64,000 nucleotides of DNA from Symbiodinium natans (GCA_905221605.1 CAJNDS010002479.1:983501-1047500); one strand, 5' to 3'; positions 51,858 through 61,884 are shown, numbered from the stretch's first letter. A program made the numbers and translations. Notes: generated from the sequence alone by a model not told the origin.

Positions 51858-51913
51858 CTTCAAGAGCTTGGGGCTCAACACGAGGCGATGGTCATACCGC
51901 TCTGGCTTGGCAG
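51858..51913 (+). CDS. Candidate exon, LQELGAQHEAMVIPLWLG
   Basis: The frame LQELGAQHEAMVIPLWLG ends GGCAG|GTTTTG. An LRR-like LQEL start is compatible with the region, but the acceptor (CTTCAAG) is weak. Confidence 0.4.
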
Positions 51914-52470
51914 GTTTTGCGGAATTCGGTTTAGGGTTCAGGGTTTAGGGAGTTGAGTTTTGGGGTTTCGTGTCTTGGTGTTCATTGAGAAGGCTAAGGG
52001 TCTCGGAGGCAACTCTTTCTCAAAAAGCCGGTTAGGTTCTCAGGATGTTGGGGTTTGAGATTTAGGGCCAATCCTGAGTACGTAATAACCTTAGTACCCT
52101 AACCGAAATGCATACAAGTATCACGAAGGCGCCAGGAAGAGTGAGCATGAGCCCCAAAAAAGAATTTTTCAGCCAGCAGTCACCAAGTCAAGGCTGACAC
52201 GGACTACAATCACATTGTTGTTGGTACGCTGCACCCATCTACCTGTTCCCTTTCACGGATTCGGCTGACAGGCTTTATCGCACGCAAGAGCTGCATAGCA
52301 ATAAGATCGCCCTTGCGAGGGGGGAAGCTACTGAGTACTGTGGCTGTCTCCTTCACGAGCATTGGAGCGTCGCTTGAAGAACAAATCCACAACCCCAAAA
52401 CCCAAACCCCAAACCCTTAAACCCGAAACCTTAAACCCTAATCCCTAAACCCTTAAATCTAAACCCTAAG

Positions 52471-52536
52471 ATGGAGTATAGGTGGCAGAAGCAGATCATA
52501 TGGATCAACGGAATTGGGTTCAAGGGTTCAAAAGAC
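52471..52536 (+). CDS. Candidate exon, RWQKQIIWINGIGFKG
   Basis: Directly after CCCTAAA repeats the frame reads MEYRWQKQIIWINGIGFKGS. ATGGAGTATAG|GTGG could be the acceptor. TTTAGGG-type sequence begins about 50 bp downstream. No family assignment. Confidence 0.35.
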
Positions 52537-52626
52537 CCAAGAAGCCTCAAAAGGGAGGGGGTTTGGGGGTTTCGCGTTTTTTTCGGTTTAGGGCTTAGTG
52601 CTTAGGGTTTAGGGGGATCCCACAAG

Positions 52627-52684
52627 CAAGTATGGCTTGGACCCTGACTGCGAGCTGCAGGAGATAGATCTGTCTCCAGGCGCG
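52627..52684 (+). CDS. LRR-like exon, CELQEIDLSPGA
   Basis: Acceptor GATCCCACAAG; donor GGCGCG|GTGCGT. The frame reads KYGLDPDCELQEIDLSPGA. 'LQEIDLS' matches the LxxLxLxxN core of an LRR. TTTAGGG units precede it. Confidence 0.55.
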
Positions 52685-52738
52685 GTGCGTTGCCCTGGGG
52701 TTTCAGGTTTCCGATCTTTCTCAGAGTAGTTTTGGGGC

Positions 52739-52850
52739 CCTTAATTTGGTCCCTTATCTTCTGTCTGGGCCCTTGGTTTGTATAGGGTATACAAGGGGTA
52801 TATAAAGGGGCCCTTTGTAAGGGCCCACAGCAAAGGGACCATGAAACTTC
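52739..52850. repeat. Palindromic element family D (copy)
   Basis: TTTGGTCCCTTATCTTCTGT with GTTTGTATAGGGTATACAAG and AAGGGACCATGAAACTTCCC. Uninterrupted by telomeric DNA. Confidence 0.65.
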
Positions 52851-52876
52851 CCTAAGACCCTCTTTTTCTCAATTTC

Positions 52877-53045
52877 CCCCCCCCCCCCAACCCAAAAGAA
52901 CTGTGGAGCTTCCAAGCAGATTTGCATCACATGAGGTGCGGTTCTTCTATATTGAACAAGTGTAACTTTCTCCCCACCCAAAAGACATGCCGAGCTTCTC
53001 GGCCCAGGCAGAGTTACATCACAGGGTGGGGGTGCGGGGTGGGGC
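52877..53045. repeat. Imperfect tandem duplication of about 100 bp
   Basis: CCCAAAAGAACTGTGGAGCTTCCAAGCAGATTTGCATCACATGAGGTGCGG is followed by a diverged copy (CCCAAAAGACATGCCGAGCTTCTCGG..CAGAGTTACATCACAGGGTGGG). The two copies could be duplicated exon-border regions; no frame is convincing. Confidence 0.5.
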
Positions 53046-54901
53046 ATCAATTTTAGGGGAGGTGTACCATATTGGCCTAAACCCTAAATCCTAAACCCTA
53101 AAACCCTAAAACCCTAAACCCTAAACCCTAAACCCTAAACCCTAAACCCTACTTCATATGGGTTGAGTGGGCGACCTCGACATCCAGAACCCCTCCAACA
53201 ACACACCCCAAGCACGCTGCCGGTTTAGGGTTTGGGGTTTAGGGCCTAGGGTTTACAGGGTTAGGATTTAGGGTTTAGGGTTTAGAGTTTAGGGTTCAGG
53301 GTTCATGGTTTAATTGGGGTTAGGGTTTAGGCCTTCTGCTCTTATATTCAGCATGCCATTCGAAGACTCAGAGACCCCCCACCAAGCCCCAAACCACAAC
53401 CCCCAAACCCTAAAACCCTAAACCCTACGCCCTAAACCCTAAACCCTACACCCTTTAACCCTAACCCCATTTCCCTACACGATTTGCTGGGTAAGCGGCG
53501 ATGTAAGGTAAGGTTTGCACGGAGACCTGGCAACGACTCAACATCACAGAGGTAGTTCTCTAAATTAGGGTCCCTTTTGGGTTCTTGTAAGGGTGTCCTT
53601 TAGGGTTTAGGGTTTAGGGTTTAGGGTTTAGGGTTTAGGGTTTAGGGTTTAGGGTTTAGGGTTTAGGGTTTGTCGTATTGCACAGGGGGCCCCAAACACA
53701 GACTCGAATTTAGAGAACGACCCACATGCGAGCCTTGAGACATTCCCGCAGCTTCAGAGGTTCACTGAAGCTAAAAGCTAAAAGCCCAAATCATGTCCAC
53801 AATTTAGGGTTTAGGGTAAACCGGTCCAACTATCAGCCACCTTGCCATGACAACCTGCATGCTCAGCACTGACTTCATCCTCCTACCTCCTGGCACTAAA
53901 CTCCTCAAAGTCTTGGGAGCCCAGTGGTACCCTTTACCCTTTTTTGGGGTTTTTTTCGGAGGGCTGTAAGGGCCATCCAAGAAAAGCTAGCACCTGCCAG
54001 GGCTTCGGCCATGTAGCCAGACTTGTCTTCTTTTTCATTGAGCTCAATGTCGGTGAGAAGCGAAATGCTCAAAGTACTTGAAGGTCCATGGGTGCTTAAA
54101 AAAGTAGGGTTGTAAGCAAGGTAACCTGTAGTGATTCGTGCACTTCTCACCCTACCTATAACTCTCCACGAACCTTCCAGTACCCCTTGTCCAGATACGC
54201 CGTCGGCGCGGCTTGGCTGGTATCGGGCCGACTGCATGATCTGAAGTCCGGAGACTTAGGGTTTAGGGTCCTAAATACCTTGAACCCTCAACCCCAAACC
54301 TTCCTCCCCAACCCGCCACCCTGGGCAGTACGAAGCAGCTCCACAGTGGGCCCTATAGGCCGTTAATGTAATCAGCCCTAAACCAGGGTTTAGGGTTTAG
54401 GATTTATGGGGGGTGGGGGGGTCGGGGGAAGGGAGGTGTTCCCATTTATTTCTATGGCTAGTTGAATTTAAGAAGCGCAGGTAGCAAAATCTCAACACCC
54501 TGAAGAAGTCATGTCAAACTGCATACGTGTATACAGAGATGGAGGTTTCCGAATTTCGGGGGTCCTTATTCTAAGGGAATCCTACTATTTGGGGTCTTTA
54601 TAAATGGAGTCCCTTATTTTCGCACATTCCCCAAATGTTTCATTATTCGCGGAGCCATAAACACAAAGAAGAGATGAACACATACTGTGTTGATGCAATT
54701 GGCATTGTCTAGTTCCCTGACAGGTCGTCTGAAAAGTCGCGAATGCGATCTTGGGGCAGATGTTCGTGCAATGTAAGCAAACTTGCGCTGATTTCGCGAA
54801 ACCCTAAACCCTAAACCCTGCTTACTTCGGGCTCGACCCGAAAGAAGTGTCTTTGTGGAAAGATGTCTCCAAGTTTGCCCCAAGACTAGCTCTTCTTACA
54901 G

Positions 54902-54942
54902 CGAGTGTGAGGTCGACCAACTTGGGCCTTCATGCTTTTAGG
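54902..54942 (+). CDS. LRR-like exon, SVRSTNLGLHAF
   Basis: Strong acceptor CTAGCTCTTCTTACAG; the exon ends TTTTAGG|GTTTAGGG. The frame SVRSTNLGLHAFR has LRR-like spacing. CCCTAAA units lie about 85 bp upstream. Confidence 0.45.
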
Positions 54943-55424
54943 GTTTAGGGCTTAGGGTGTTTCATTCAAAGTTATTTTAAAAATTAAAAAACGCGCCTGG
55001 GCTACCAAAGAAGCCTTGAACATTCAGACGTGGTGGTTTGGGGTTTAGGGTTTGCTGTATTTAGGGTATGTGCAGTCTTTCGGGTAGTCAGGGTTTAGGG
55101 CAGCTAGAGCAGTTTAGGGTATGTAGGGTTCCGAACATCCCAGGACCAATGGGCTTAGTGGACCACTACCCGAGAGTTTCCTGGCTGTTTGGCGAAGAGC
55201 TGTCTTCAAAATGCTTGGGTTTAGGGATTGGTTTCCTGTGCCTTAAATACCCTAAACGAACTATGTTTAAGGGACTTATGGCCGAATTGAGTGAGGGTCC
55301 TTACTTATAACCCAATTTCAGGTCCCTTATAACTCTACTTATGACTTGGGGGGGCCCTCCGGTTGCTGTAGGTGTTGTAAACCTCAAACCCTCAATTTCT
55401 TTAGGTAGAAAGCTCTGAAACTTC

Positions 55425-55560
55425 CTAAGAAATACTCAACATACTCTTTGGGCATACCCTTAACAGAATTCAAGGGGGTATGGTATTATCCTTCCTTATA
55501 TTATCCTTTTACAGGTTAAGGGGTATGGGTTTGGAGTACGTTGAGTTATTCTTAGAAACT
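55425..55560. repeat. Palindromic element family I, copy 2
   Basis: ACTCAACATACTCTTTGGGCATACCCTTAAC is the inverted counterpart of GTTAAGGGGTATGGGTTTGGAGTACGTTGAGT. Nearly complete foldback of about 135 bp; family mate at 5155-5310. Confidence 0.7.
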
Positions 55561-55907
55561 CTTGCCGGTTGAATCCCCACACCTCCCAAACGCTGCGGCT
55601 CGAGCAGTTCGCATGCCGTTGCTTCTTCTGGCTTCGGGCGATCCACCTTGTTTTCCCCTAAACCCCTTTTCCAAAACCCTAAACCCTCCACCCTAAAGCC
55701 TTTCACCTTAAACCTTTAGCATCCCCAAGCCCAACACCTTAAACCTTTTTCTTGTGCTCACGCTTGTTAATCTGCCGATGAATAAAAAAGTGCAGTGCAG
55801 AAGGTCAGTCCTAGGAATGGACCGAGTATCCCTAAACCCTAAACCCTAAACCCTAGAACCTAGTCCAAAACATTACATCTTGAAAATGGTCAAAACTTAG
55901 CCCTCAG

Positions 55908-55971
55908 ATGCCACGGAAGACGACCGAGGTCTCGGGCAGTTGCTGCAGCTTCGCATCTCGCCTTCTACTTG
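55908..55971 (+). CDS. LRR-like exon, GLGQLLQLRIS
   Basis: AG at CCCTCAG (55906-55907). The frame reads ATEDDRGLGQLLQLRISPST; 'LGQLLQLRIS' fits the xLGxLxxLxxLxLS part of an LRR. Donor TACTTG|GTAGCG. A family F element with a telomeric insert begins at this donor. Confidence 0.5.
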
Positions 55972-56145
55972 GTAGCGCAGTGGTGCCCCAAACATTTTAG
56001 GGTTTAGGGTTTAGGGGTTAGGGTTTAGGGTTATCTGTTTGGGGTTTAGGGTTTAGCCTGTGCCCTTTCCCTTGTACAATTACCAACCCAATAAAAGGGC
56101 ACCCTTATCACAATATGGCTACTGGGCTACCCAGTCTGGGGAGAG
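55970..56145. repeat. Family F element with a telomeric insert between GTGCCC repeats
   Basis: Left end GGTAGCGCAGTGGTGCCCC; right part TGCCCTTTCCCTTGTACAATTACCAACCCAATAAAAGGGCACCC..TACTGGGCTACC. About 70 bp of TTTAGGG-type units (55994-56059) lie between two GTGCCC words (55983-55988 and 56060-56065). The uninterrupted copy at 27008 goes straight from GTGGTACCC to TTTTCC. Confidence 0.65.
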
Positions 56146-56621
56146 CATGGAGCAATTAGATGGTTTGGGGTTTAGGGGTGAAGGTGTTTTGGGGTTCCTC
56201 CTCCTTAACCTCTACTTGTTGCTGCTTAAAGGGTTCATGGTTCGGGGTTTACTTTCGGTTTTGCGATGGAGCTCTTGCATGTTCAAGGCCGATTTGATTT
56301 GAGCTTAATTCTGGTGGCCCCGGGATTTGTTGCGTGGGCAGACTGGGCATGCTGCACGGCACCAGCCAGAATTAGTGTTCTCTCAAGGTCAAACTCCGGC
56401 AAACCTGAGGCCCCCAAACCTGAACCCCCCACCCTATACCCTTAACCCTTAACCCTAAACCCTAAACCCTAAACCATTATCCTTAAACCCTCAACCCTAA
56501 ACCCTCCCCCCCCACCCCAAATCATGTATAGTACCCTTTCCTTGGGTGGAGACAAACTCGGCTTCTCCTCTCCCCTGGGAAGAAAAATCAATCCTCCCAG
56601 TTTCACCTTTGTCCCCGGGGT

Positions 56622-56765
56622 TCTAAGCAGGGAATGGGGGAATGAAGTACCCGATACAATCCCTAAAAGGGTATACAAACGGGGGATATAGGGTACCTCA
56701 TTCCCTCATTCCCTCATTCCCTCATTCCCTCATTCCCTCATTCCCTCATTCCCTACTAAGAACCA
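56622..56765. repeat. Family J element with an 8-bp minisatellite
   Basis: GGGAATGGGGGAATGAAGTACCC at left; GGGTACCTCATTCCCTCATTCCC at right, with CATTCCCT repeated about eight times (56698-56757). Foldback with an expanded terminal repeat. Confidence 0.7.
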
Positions 56766-56827
56766 GCCAGTTAGTGTTTAGGGTTTAGGGTTTAGGGTTT
56801 AGGGTTTTAGGGTTTAGGGCATGCCCC

Positions 56828-56878
56828 TTCGGATGGCCGAACTTGCAACAGCTTCGCGGGCCTTGGCCTGGAGAGTTA
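56828..56878 (+). CDS. LRR-like exon, WPNLQQLRGPWPGELL
   Basis: After a TTTAGGG array the frame reads CPFGWPNLQQLRGPWPGELL, resembling LxNLQQLxLxGxxPGEL of LRR proteins. Borders uncertain. A second frame (MPLRMAELATASRALAWR) is also open. Confidence 0.4.
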
Positions 56879-57321
56879 CTCGTAGTACCCTAAACCGTAA
56901 GGGTAATTGTATAATATGGTCCCTTACCTCCTTTAAAGTATGGGCCCTTGGGTTTGAAGGGGGCCTCTTTTAGGGGCCCGTACTAAGGGACCATGTAGCT
57001 ACCCTGAGATCAACCCTAATCCTTCCAGGGAGACGACATCCATTGAACAGCGTTAACATTCCAATGGAACAGGCCCCTAAGCCTTGAACTCTAAACCCTA
57101 AACCCTCACCCCGTAAGCGCTAGACAGCGCCCAGGGGTTGGGTTTCCCTTACCGACCCCTTTAAACAAAAAGAAGTCCCCCCCCCCCCCCCCCGCGCCCG
57201 CTTTTGTTCCTGGGCCTAATCACCCCAAACCCCAAACCCTAACCCTAAACCCTAAACCCTAAACCCTAAACCCTAAACCCTAAACCGTTCAAGCCCTACA
57301 AACCCTAGATCTTCGTGTTAG

Positions 57322-57386
57322 GCAAGCTGAACCTGGCGAACAACAAGCTTGCGGGCCCACTCCCGGCGACCATCTCCCTGCTCCTC
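57322..57386 (+). CDS. LRR exon, LNLANNKLAGPLPATISLL
   Basis: CCCTAAA array upstream (57236-57286), acceptor CTTCGTGTTAG|G or GGCAAG|CTG; ends TCCTC|GTTGTTAGGG next to a TTTAGGG array. The frame reads KLNLANNKLAGPLPATISLL, a full match to the plant-type LRR consensus LxLxxNxLxGxLPxxI. Very strong coding evidence. Confidence 0.75.
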
Positions 57387-57660
57387 GTTGTTAGGGTTTA
57401 GGGTTTAGGGTTTAGGGTTTAGGGTTTAGGGTTTAGGGTTTGGGGTTTGGGGTTTGGGGTTTGGGAGTTAGGGCTTAGGGTTTGCGATTTAGGGTATAGG
57501 GTTTGGGATTTACGGCTGAGGGTTGAGGGCCTAAGGTTTTGTACAGGTTTCAAGTTTAGGGCTGAGCGCTTCGGGCTCTAAGGCTTCAAAGTTACATCGT
57601 TTGGGGCTTGAAGACGTGTTTGTCTTTTAGCATGGCGTTTCTGAAGTTCCCTCGTGCAGG

Positions 57661-57684
57661 TTGTGTGTGTGTGTGTGTGTGTGA
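57661..57684. repeat. (GT)12 microsatellite
   Basis: Pure GT repeat. The frame around it (CVCVCVCE) is repeat-derived. A possible LRR-like island (about 57740-57805, RVLHLPSVFLLATATMSEIQ) follows but has no firm borders. Confidence 0.95.
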
Positions 57685-57998
57685 AAGTTGCGACTGCGAC
57701 CTGGCATGTGCAGCACATTCTGCACCTAGCCTGTTCTCACCGAAACGAGTCCTCCACTTGCCCTCAGTGTTCCTGTTGGCCACTGCCACAATGTCGGAGA
57801 TTCAGGTTCTTAAGCCCTGAGCTTTAACCTGGGGACTTTGTTGCATCCCTCGCAGACGAACGACTTTAAACCCCCTTACTAAAGCAATGCAAAGCCTAAA
57901 CCCTAAGCCCTAAACCCTAAACCCTAAGCCCTAAACCCTAAACCGTAAACCCTAAACCCTAGACCCTAAACTTACAACAGCCCCTAAAGAACTCCCAG

Positions 57999-58070
57999 GC
58001 TTGGGAAGCTCGAGGTTCTGAATCTGGCAGGGAACCGCCTGGGGGGCCGGCTGGTGGAGCCTCGGCGAGG
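57999..58070 (+). CDS. LRR exon, LGKLEVLNLAGNRLGGRL
   Basis: Acceptor AAAGAACTCCCAG|G; donor CGAGG|GTTTAGGG at the first unit of a TTTAGGG array. The frame reads LGKLEVLNLAGNRLGGRLVE. It directly continues the LRR register of 57322-57386 (IxxLxxLxxLxLxxNxLxG), so the two are probably adjacent exons with a 0.6-kb telomere-armed intron between them. Confidence 0.75.
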
Positions 58071-58150
58071 GTTTAGGGTTTAGGGTTTAGGGTTTAGGGT
58101 TTAGGGTTTAGGGTTTAGGGTTTAGGGTTTAGGGTTTAGGGTTTAGGGTT
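58071..58150 (+). repeat. TTTAGGG array beginning exactly at a splice donor
   Basis: Eleven perfect units starting with the G of GTTTAGGG after the LRR exon; then TTTTGGG variants to 58195. Confidence 0.95.
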
Positions 58151-58207
58151 TTGAGTTTTGGGTTTTGGGTTTAGGGTTTTGGGTTTAGGGTTTATGGGGC
58201 TTGGGAC

Positions 58208-58439
58208 CTCAGCCCTGGTTGCTAAACCCTAAACCCTATATATATAAAGCTTAGGGTAGTTACATGGCCCCTGAGCATGGGCCCTTAAACGGGACCCCTT
58301 GTATACCCCGCATATATCCTATACAAACCAAGGGCCCATACATCAGAACCCTTGAAAGAGGGTAAGGGACCGAATTAGGGGCCCATGAAAATACCCTTAC
58401 AACATAAAGCTCAGCCCTGGTTGCTAAACCCGAAACCCT
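58208..58439. repeat. Family D element between direct repeats
   Basis: The element (about 58252-58403, TAGGGTAGTTACATGG..) lies between ATAAAGCT (58244-58251) and ATAAAGCT (58404-58411). Outside this, CTCAGCCCTGGTTGCTAAACCC occurs on both sides (58209 and 58411). Insertion was accompanied or followed by a local duplication. Confidence 0.6.
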
Positions 58440-58705
58440 ACATGAAGCAAGGTTTATGCTTCTGACTAAAAGAGTGTACATAAGGTTGCTTTTTAATATT
58501 GGTGAGTGTATATATTGGGTGTCCTTTTGGGGATACAAGAAATACATACGTCCTACTTCATATAAAGGGCCATCCTAGGCCTGAAGCCCTAAGCCCTAAG
58601 CCCTAAGCCCCTAAGCCCCAAGCCCCAAACCCCAAACCCCAAACCCTAAACCCTAAAGCCTAAACCCTAAACCCTAAACCCTAAACCTCACGTGCAATCT
58701 GGCAG

Positions 58706-58782
58706 CCGAGGAGGGCTTGGGATGTTTGACGGAGTCCCTGGGCTTTTCCTGGGCGCGAGGCTTGAAGAGTTTGAGGGGTTTC
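58706..58782 (+). CDS. LRR-like exon ending at a telomeric donor
   Basis: CCCTAAA array upstream; TGCAATCTGGCAG acceptor; ends GGGGTTTC|GTTTAGGG. The frames EEGLGCLTESLGFSWARGLK then SLRGF, and RGGLGMFDGVPGLFLGARLE then EFEGF, are open; the first has LTESLG and LKSLRG words typical of LRRs. TTTAGGG array 58783-58874 directly downstream. Confidence 0.5.
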
Positions 58783-58879
58783 GTTTAGGGTTTAGGGTTT
58801 AGGGTTTAGGGTTTAGGGTTTAGGGTTTAGGGTTTAGGGTTTAGGGTTTAGGGTTTAGGGTTTAGGGTTTAGGGAGAGG

Positions 58880-58990
58880 GTTCAGAGGGCTTAGGGCTCA
58901 GGGCTTAGGGCTCAGGGCTTAGGGCTTAGGGCTTGGGGCTTAGGGTTTAGGGCTTCGGGCTTGGGGCTTAGGGCTTAGGGCTTAGGGTTG
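58880..58990 (+). repeat. Homogeneous CTTAGGG-type variant array
   Basis: About 14 units of GGGCTTA (some GGGCTCA) right after a perfect TTTAGGG array, again a block-wise switch of variant. Confidence 0.9.
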
Positions 58991-59411
58991 AGGGTTGAGG
59001 GTTTAGGGGTGTCCGGAGTTTTGGGCGGTTTTGTCGTTTGCTTTTTCCTTGTGGGGGGGGGGGGGGGTTCGGGGGTTTGGGATGTTTTGTTTTTTGCTTT
59101 TTGGGCATGTTGGTATTACTTGGGCATGTTAGTATAAGGGGAAGCATCCCAAGTCTTTGGTTGAAGCAAGAAAGTCTCTAGCACCTCTGGGAATATCTGT
59201 TGTTTTGGGGGGCGCTAGGAACCCTTAGCAACCAAACTCGGAGCTCAACCCAAGTTTTGGGTACGAACTCCCCTAAACACTATAAACTTTGGGAGGATAG
59301 TACCGCCCATAGTCCCTATTCTGGATTGTAAGTATAAGGGGGAGCATCCAAAAGTAAATAATTACACTCTAAACCCTAAACCTTAAACCCTAAACCCTTT
59401 CTTCTTCCAAG

Positions 59412-59454
59412 TGGCCACTGCCGTACCTACGCTTCAGGGCGTTTGTTTGCGAGG
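59412..59454 (+). CDS. Candidate exon, WPLPYLRFRAFVCE
   Basis: Strong acceptor CCTTTCTTCTTCCAAG after CCCTAAA units; donor GCGAGG|GTTTGT. The 43 nt read WPLPYLRFRAFVCE. LRR-compatible. Confidence 0.45.
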
Positions 59455-59842
59455 GTTTGTGTGGCCAGTGGTGTAGTGCAAGTTCTGACCTGAACAATCA
59501 CCCTAAACCCTGAACCCTAAACCCTGAACCCCTAAACCCTAAACCCTAGGGGTTTGAACCCAATTTCGCCTAGAATAAGAGGGAAGGCACTTCATACTTT
59601 CTCTCCATATCATGGAAAACACCGAAGCCGAAACCACAGAACCTTAACCTCAAAGCACATGTTAAGGTCCTTGACCGTCGTTTCCTTCCTCTTCCAATCT
59701 TCCAAATGTATGCCCCGCAGGCCCCGAAGCCACAGCCCGTTGACCGAAAGCATTAATTAGGCCCTTCTCCCCCCCCCCCCCGCCCCCCCAACCCTAAACC
59801 CTAAACCCCAAACCCCAAACCCTAAACTTCTACAATGCGGAG

Positions 59843-59879
59843 CCTAACAAGGCCCATCCTGTTCCTCAACTCCCTCACG
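59843..59879 (+). CDS. Candidate exon, LTRPILFLNSLT
   Basis: Between CCCTAAA and TTTAGGG-type repeats. ATGCGGAG|CC and CTCACG|GTTTGG as borders. The frame LTRPILFLNSLT resembles the hydrophobic core of an LRR. Short. Confidence 0.35.
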
Positions 59880-60225
59880 GTTTGGGGTTGACGGTTTAGG
59901 GTTTTGGATTCATCTAAGGGCAGTTTCAGGGTCCCTTAGTATGGGCCCGTAAAAAGGTACCCCCTATATACCCCTTACATACCCTGTAAATGAAGGCCCT
60001 TACATCAGAACCTTTAAGTAAGGTTAGGGACCATATTCAGGGCCCACGAAAACTATACTAACTAGAATTAAGGGACTTATAACCTAATTTAGAGTCCTTA
60101 TAACTCAATTTAAGGCCCATTATAACTCTACTTATAACTTGGGGGCCCCGCTCCTTGTACCCCAAGAATTTAGGGTTCAGGGCTTCGAGTTGAGCGGATT
60201 GAGCCCTGAAGACCTGAACCCCCAG

Positions 60226-60275
60226 CACTCGCCGGGCAGCGCAAGGTTGCGGGTGCTGGCTTTGCAGGATGCTTG
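60226..60275 (+). CDS. LRR exon, ARLRVLALQDAWLE
   Basis: Acceptor GACCTGAACCCCCAG; donor GCTTG|GTTGGA. The frame reads HSPGSARLRVLALQDAW, matching LxxLRVLxLxxxxL. Flanks reversed (TTTAGGG-type up, CCCTAAA down). Confidence 0.5.
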
Positions 60276-60307
60276 GTTGGAGCCTAAACCCTGAACCCTG
60301 AACCCTG

Positions 60308-60400
60308 AACCCTAAACGCTAAGCCCTAAACCCTAAACCCTAAACCCTAAACCCTAAACCCTAAACCCTAAACCCTAAACCCTAAACCCTAGCCCTAAAC
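60308..60400 (-). repeat. CCCTAAA array
   Basis: About 13 units, with variants at the edges. Confidence 0.95.
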
Positions 60401-60829
60401 CCTAAACCCTATGCCCTAAGACCTAAGCCCTAAACGCCCTAAGCCCTTCAACCCCATACACCCAAAACCCTAGAAGCCCTGAAACCCAGTTTTAAACAGA
60501 AAGAACCTAGTTTAAGCAGGGCTCTGCGCTGCAGAATGACATCGATTGGTGGGGGTCCAAGGGTTACAAAAGGGGTCGGAACAATTATCAATCGTATTCC
60601 CACATGGTCCCTTTGTATATATATATATATATGTATACTGTAATAACCCCCACAAAACACTGTTCTAATCATTCAGGCCCCTATATTAAGGGATTAGGAT
60701 GCCAGATCTTCTTTCGTTTCTGTGCTTTTTTAAGGCTTCATTGCCGACCTAAGACCCCTGAAGCCTACACCCCGCGCATTTCGGGCTTAGGGCTTAGGGT
60801 TTAATGTGGGACCTGCTTTAATGTGGGGG

Positions 60830-60851
60830 CCCCCCCCCCCCCCCCCCCCCC
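60830..60851. repeat. Homopolymer C22
   Basis: Run of 22 C within an otherwise unassigned stretch (60790-61090) that contains repeated GACTTTAAAGCG(G)ACCCC words (about 61010 and 61062) but no gene signal. Confidence 0.95.
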
Positions 60852-61137
60852 TGAACAGTCGGGGTGTGGATTGGGTCCTGATTACACGGCCCCGGGGGCT
60901 TATGATTTTAATAGGGAGGAGTTTAGATTTTAAAAGGGGCAGCAATGCCCGGTTATCTTTTTTAAAGGCGCGCCACGTGGAATTTTCTTACGGCGCCCGG
61001 ACGGTTTGACTTTAAAGCGGACCCCTCAAACAGTGAGGGGTCCTGAATAATTCGGCCAAATTGACTTTAAAGCGACCCCCCCTAATAAAGCAGGTCCAAC
61101 ATTAGGGTTTAGGGCTTAGGGTTTAGGGTTTAGGGTT

Positions 61138-61315
61138 CAAGAGCTCCTGGTCGAGCAGTTCCCACCAACCAAAAGGCCCAACAAATCGTGGGCAAGGCCC
61201 AAAAATTCGTTGGCAAGGCCCAAAATCCGGATTTTGGGCCACGAATATTTGGGCCTTGCCCACGAATCTTTGGGCCTTGCCCACGAATACTTGGGCCTTG
61301 GCCACGAATACCATT
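61138..61315. repeat. GGCCCA/CGAATnTTTGGGCC repeat family, second copy
   Basis: Starts AAGAGCTCCTGGTCGAGCAG like the block at 265. Then come inverted and direct copies of CCACGAATnTTTGGGCCTTG (about 61240, 61264, 61288) and GGCAAGGCCCAAAAAT. Same family as 806-900. Confidence 0.7.
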
Positions 61316-61432
61316 AAGGTTTATAATTATATGGTAGGAGAGGTTTAGGGTTCAGGAAACCCTAAACCCTAAACTCGACAAACCGTAAACCGTCTAGGCA
61401 GAGTGAGCTGAGGAGAACCGCTTCCTGGGAGC

Positions 61433-61469
61433 CTTGCCTGCATCCCTCGGTCGCCTCGTGCAGCTCAAG
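61433..61469 (+). CDS. LRR exon, ENRFLGALPASLGRLVQLK
   Basis: CCCTAAA units upstream. The frame reads ENRFLGALPASLGRLVQLKD across 61433-61472. The consensus NxFxGxLPxSLGxLxxL is complete, giving strong coding evidence. If the next exon (61885) is joined in LRR register, the exon ends at CTCAAG|GACAGT, a GA donor, because the GT at 61474 would break the frame. A TTTAGGG array follows from 61507. Despite the coordinates given for the LRR core, the exon may start a few bases earlier. Confidence 0.7.
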
Positions 61470-61506
61470 GACAGTTTAGGGCTGAGGCTTCTGGAGTTTT
61501 AGTGTC

Positions 61507-61606
61507 AGGGTTTAGGGTTTAGGGTTTAGGGTTTAGGGTTTAGGGTTTAGGGTTTAGGGTTTAGGGTTTAGGGTTTAGGGTTTAGGGTTTAGGGTTTAGG
61601 GTTTAG
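61507..61606 (+). repeat. TTTAGGG array
   Basis: About 14 perfect units in the intron between two LRR exons. Confidence 0.95.
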
Positions 61607-61884
61607 GGGTAGGCCTTTTTTGGTTAGGATGTTAAGGGTTTCGGGTTTTCGGCCTTAGAGTTTAGGCTGTAGACTTCAGGAGTTTTGGAGATGCTTCTGA
61701 GATCTGTGGGCTCGCTTGCGTATGAAGGGGCTCCTTGCCCGAACTCAGCTGGGGCCCGAAACCCTAAACCGCTGGGTGCACGGTAATAGGGATCGTGGGG
61801 CACAGGAATAGTGATCAGGCTAGATGGGGATATTGAACTAGGTACCCAAGAAGGGAGCCACAGCATGCATGTCTGCCCCCGCAG

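Noticed and set aside
52210-52398. 62-codon minus-strand ORF (SSSDAPMLVKETATVLSSF)
   Set aside because: It looks protein-like, but a plus-strand frame of the same DNA is equally open and no splice or promoter signal favours either, so it was not annotated as a gene.
57608-57820. 70-codon plus-strand ORF with CVCVCVCE
   Set aside because: It is built around a GT microsatellite; only a possible LRR-like tail (about 57740-57805) deserves mention.
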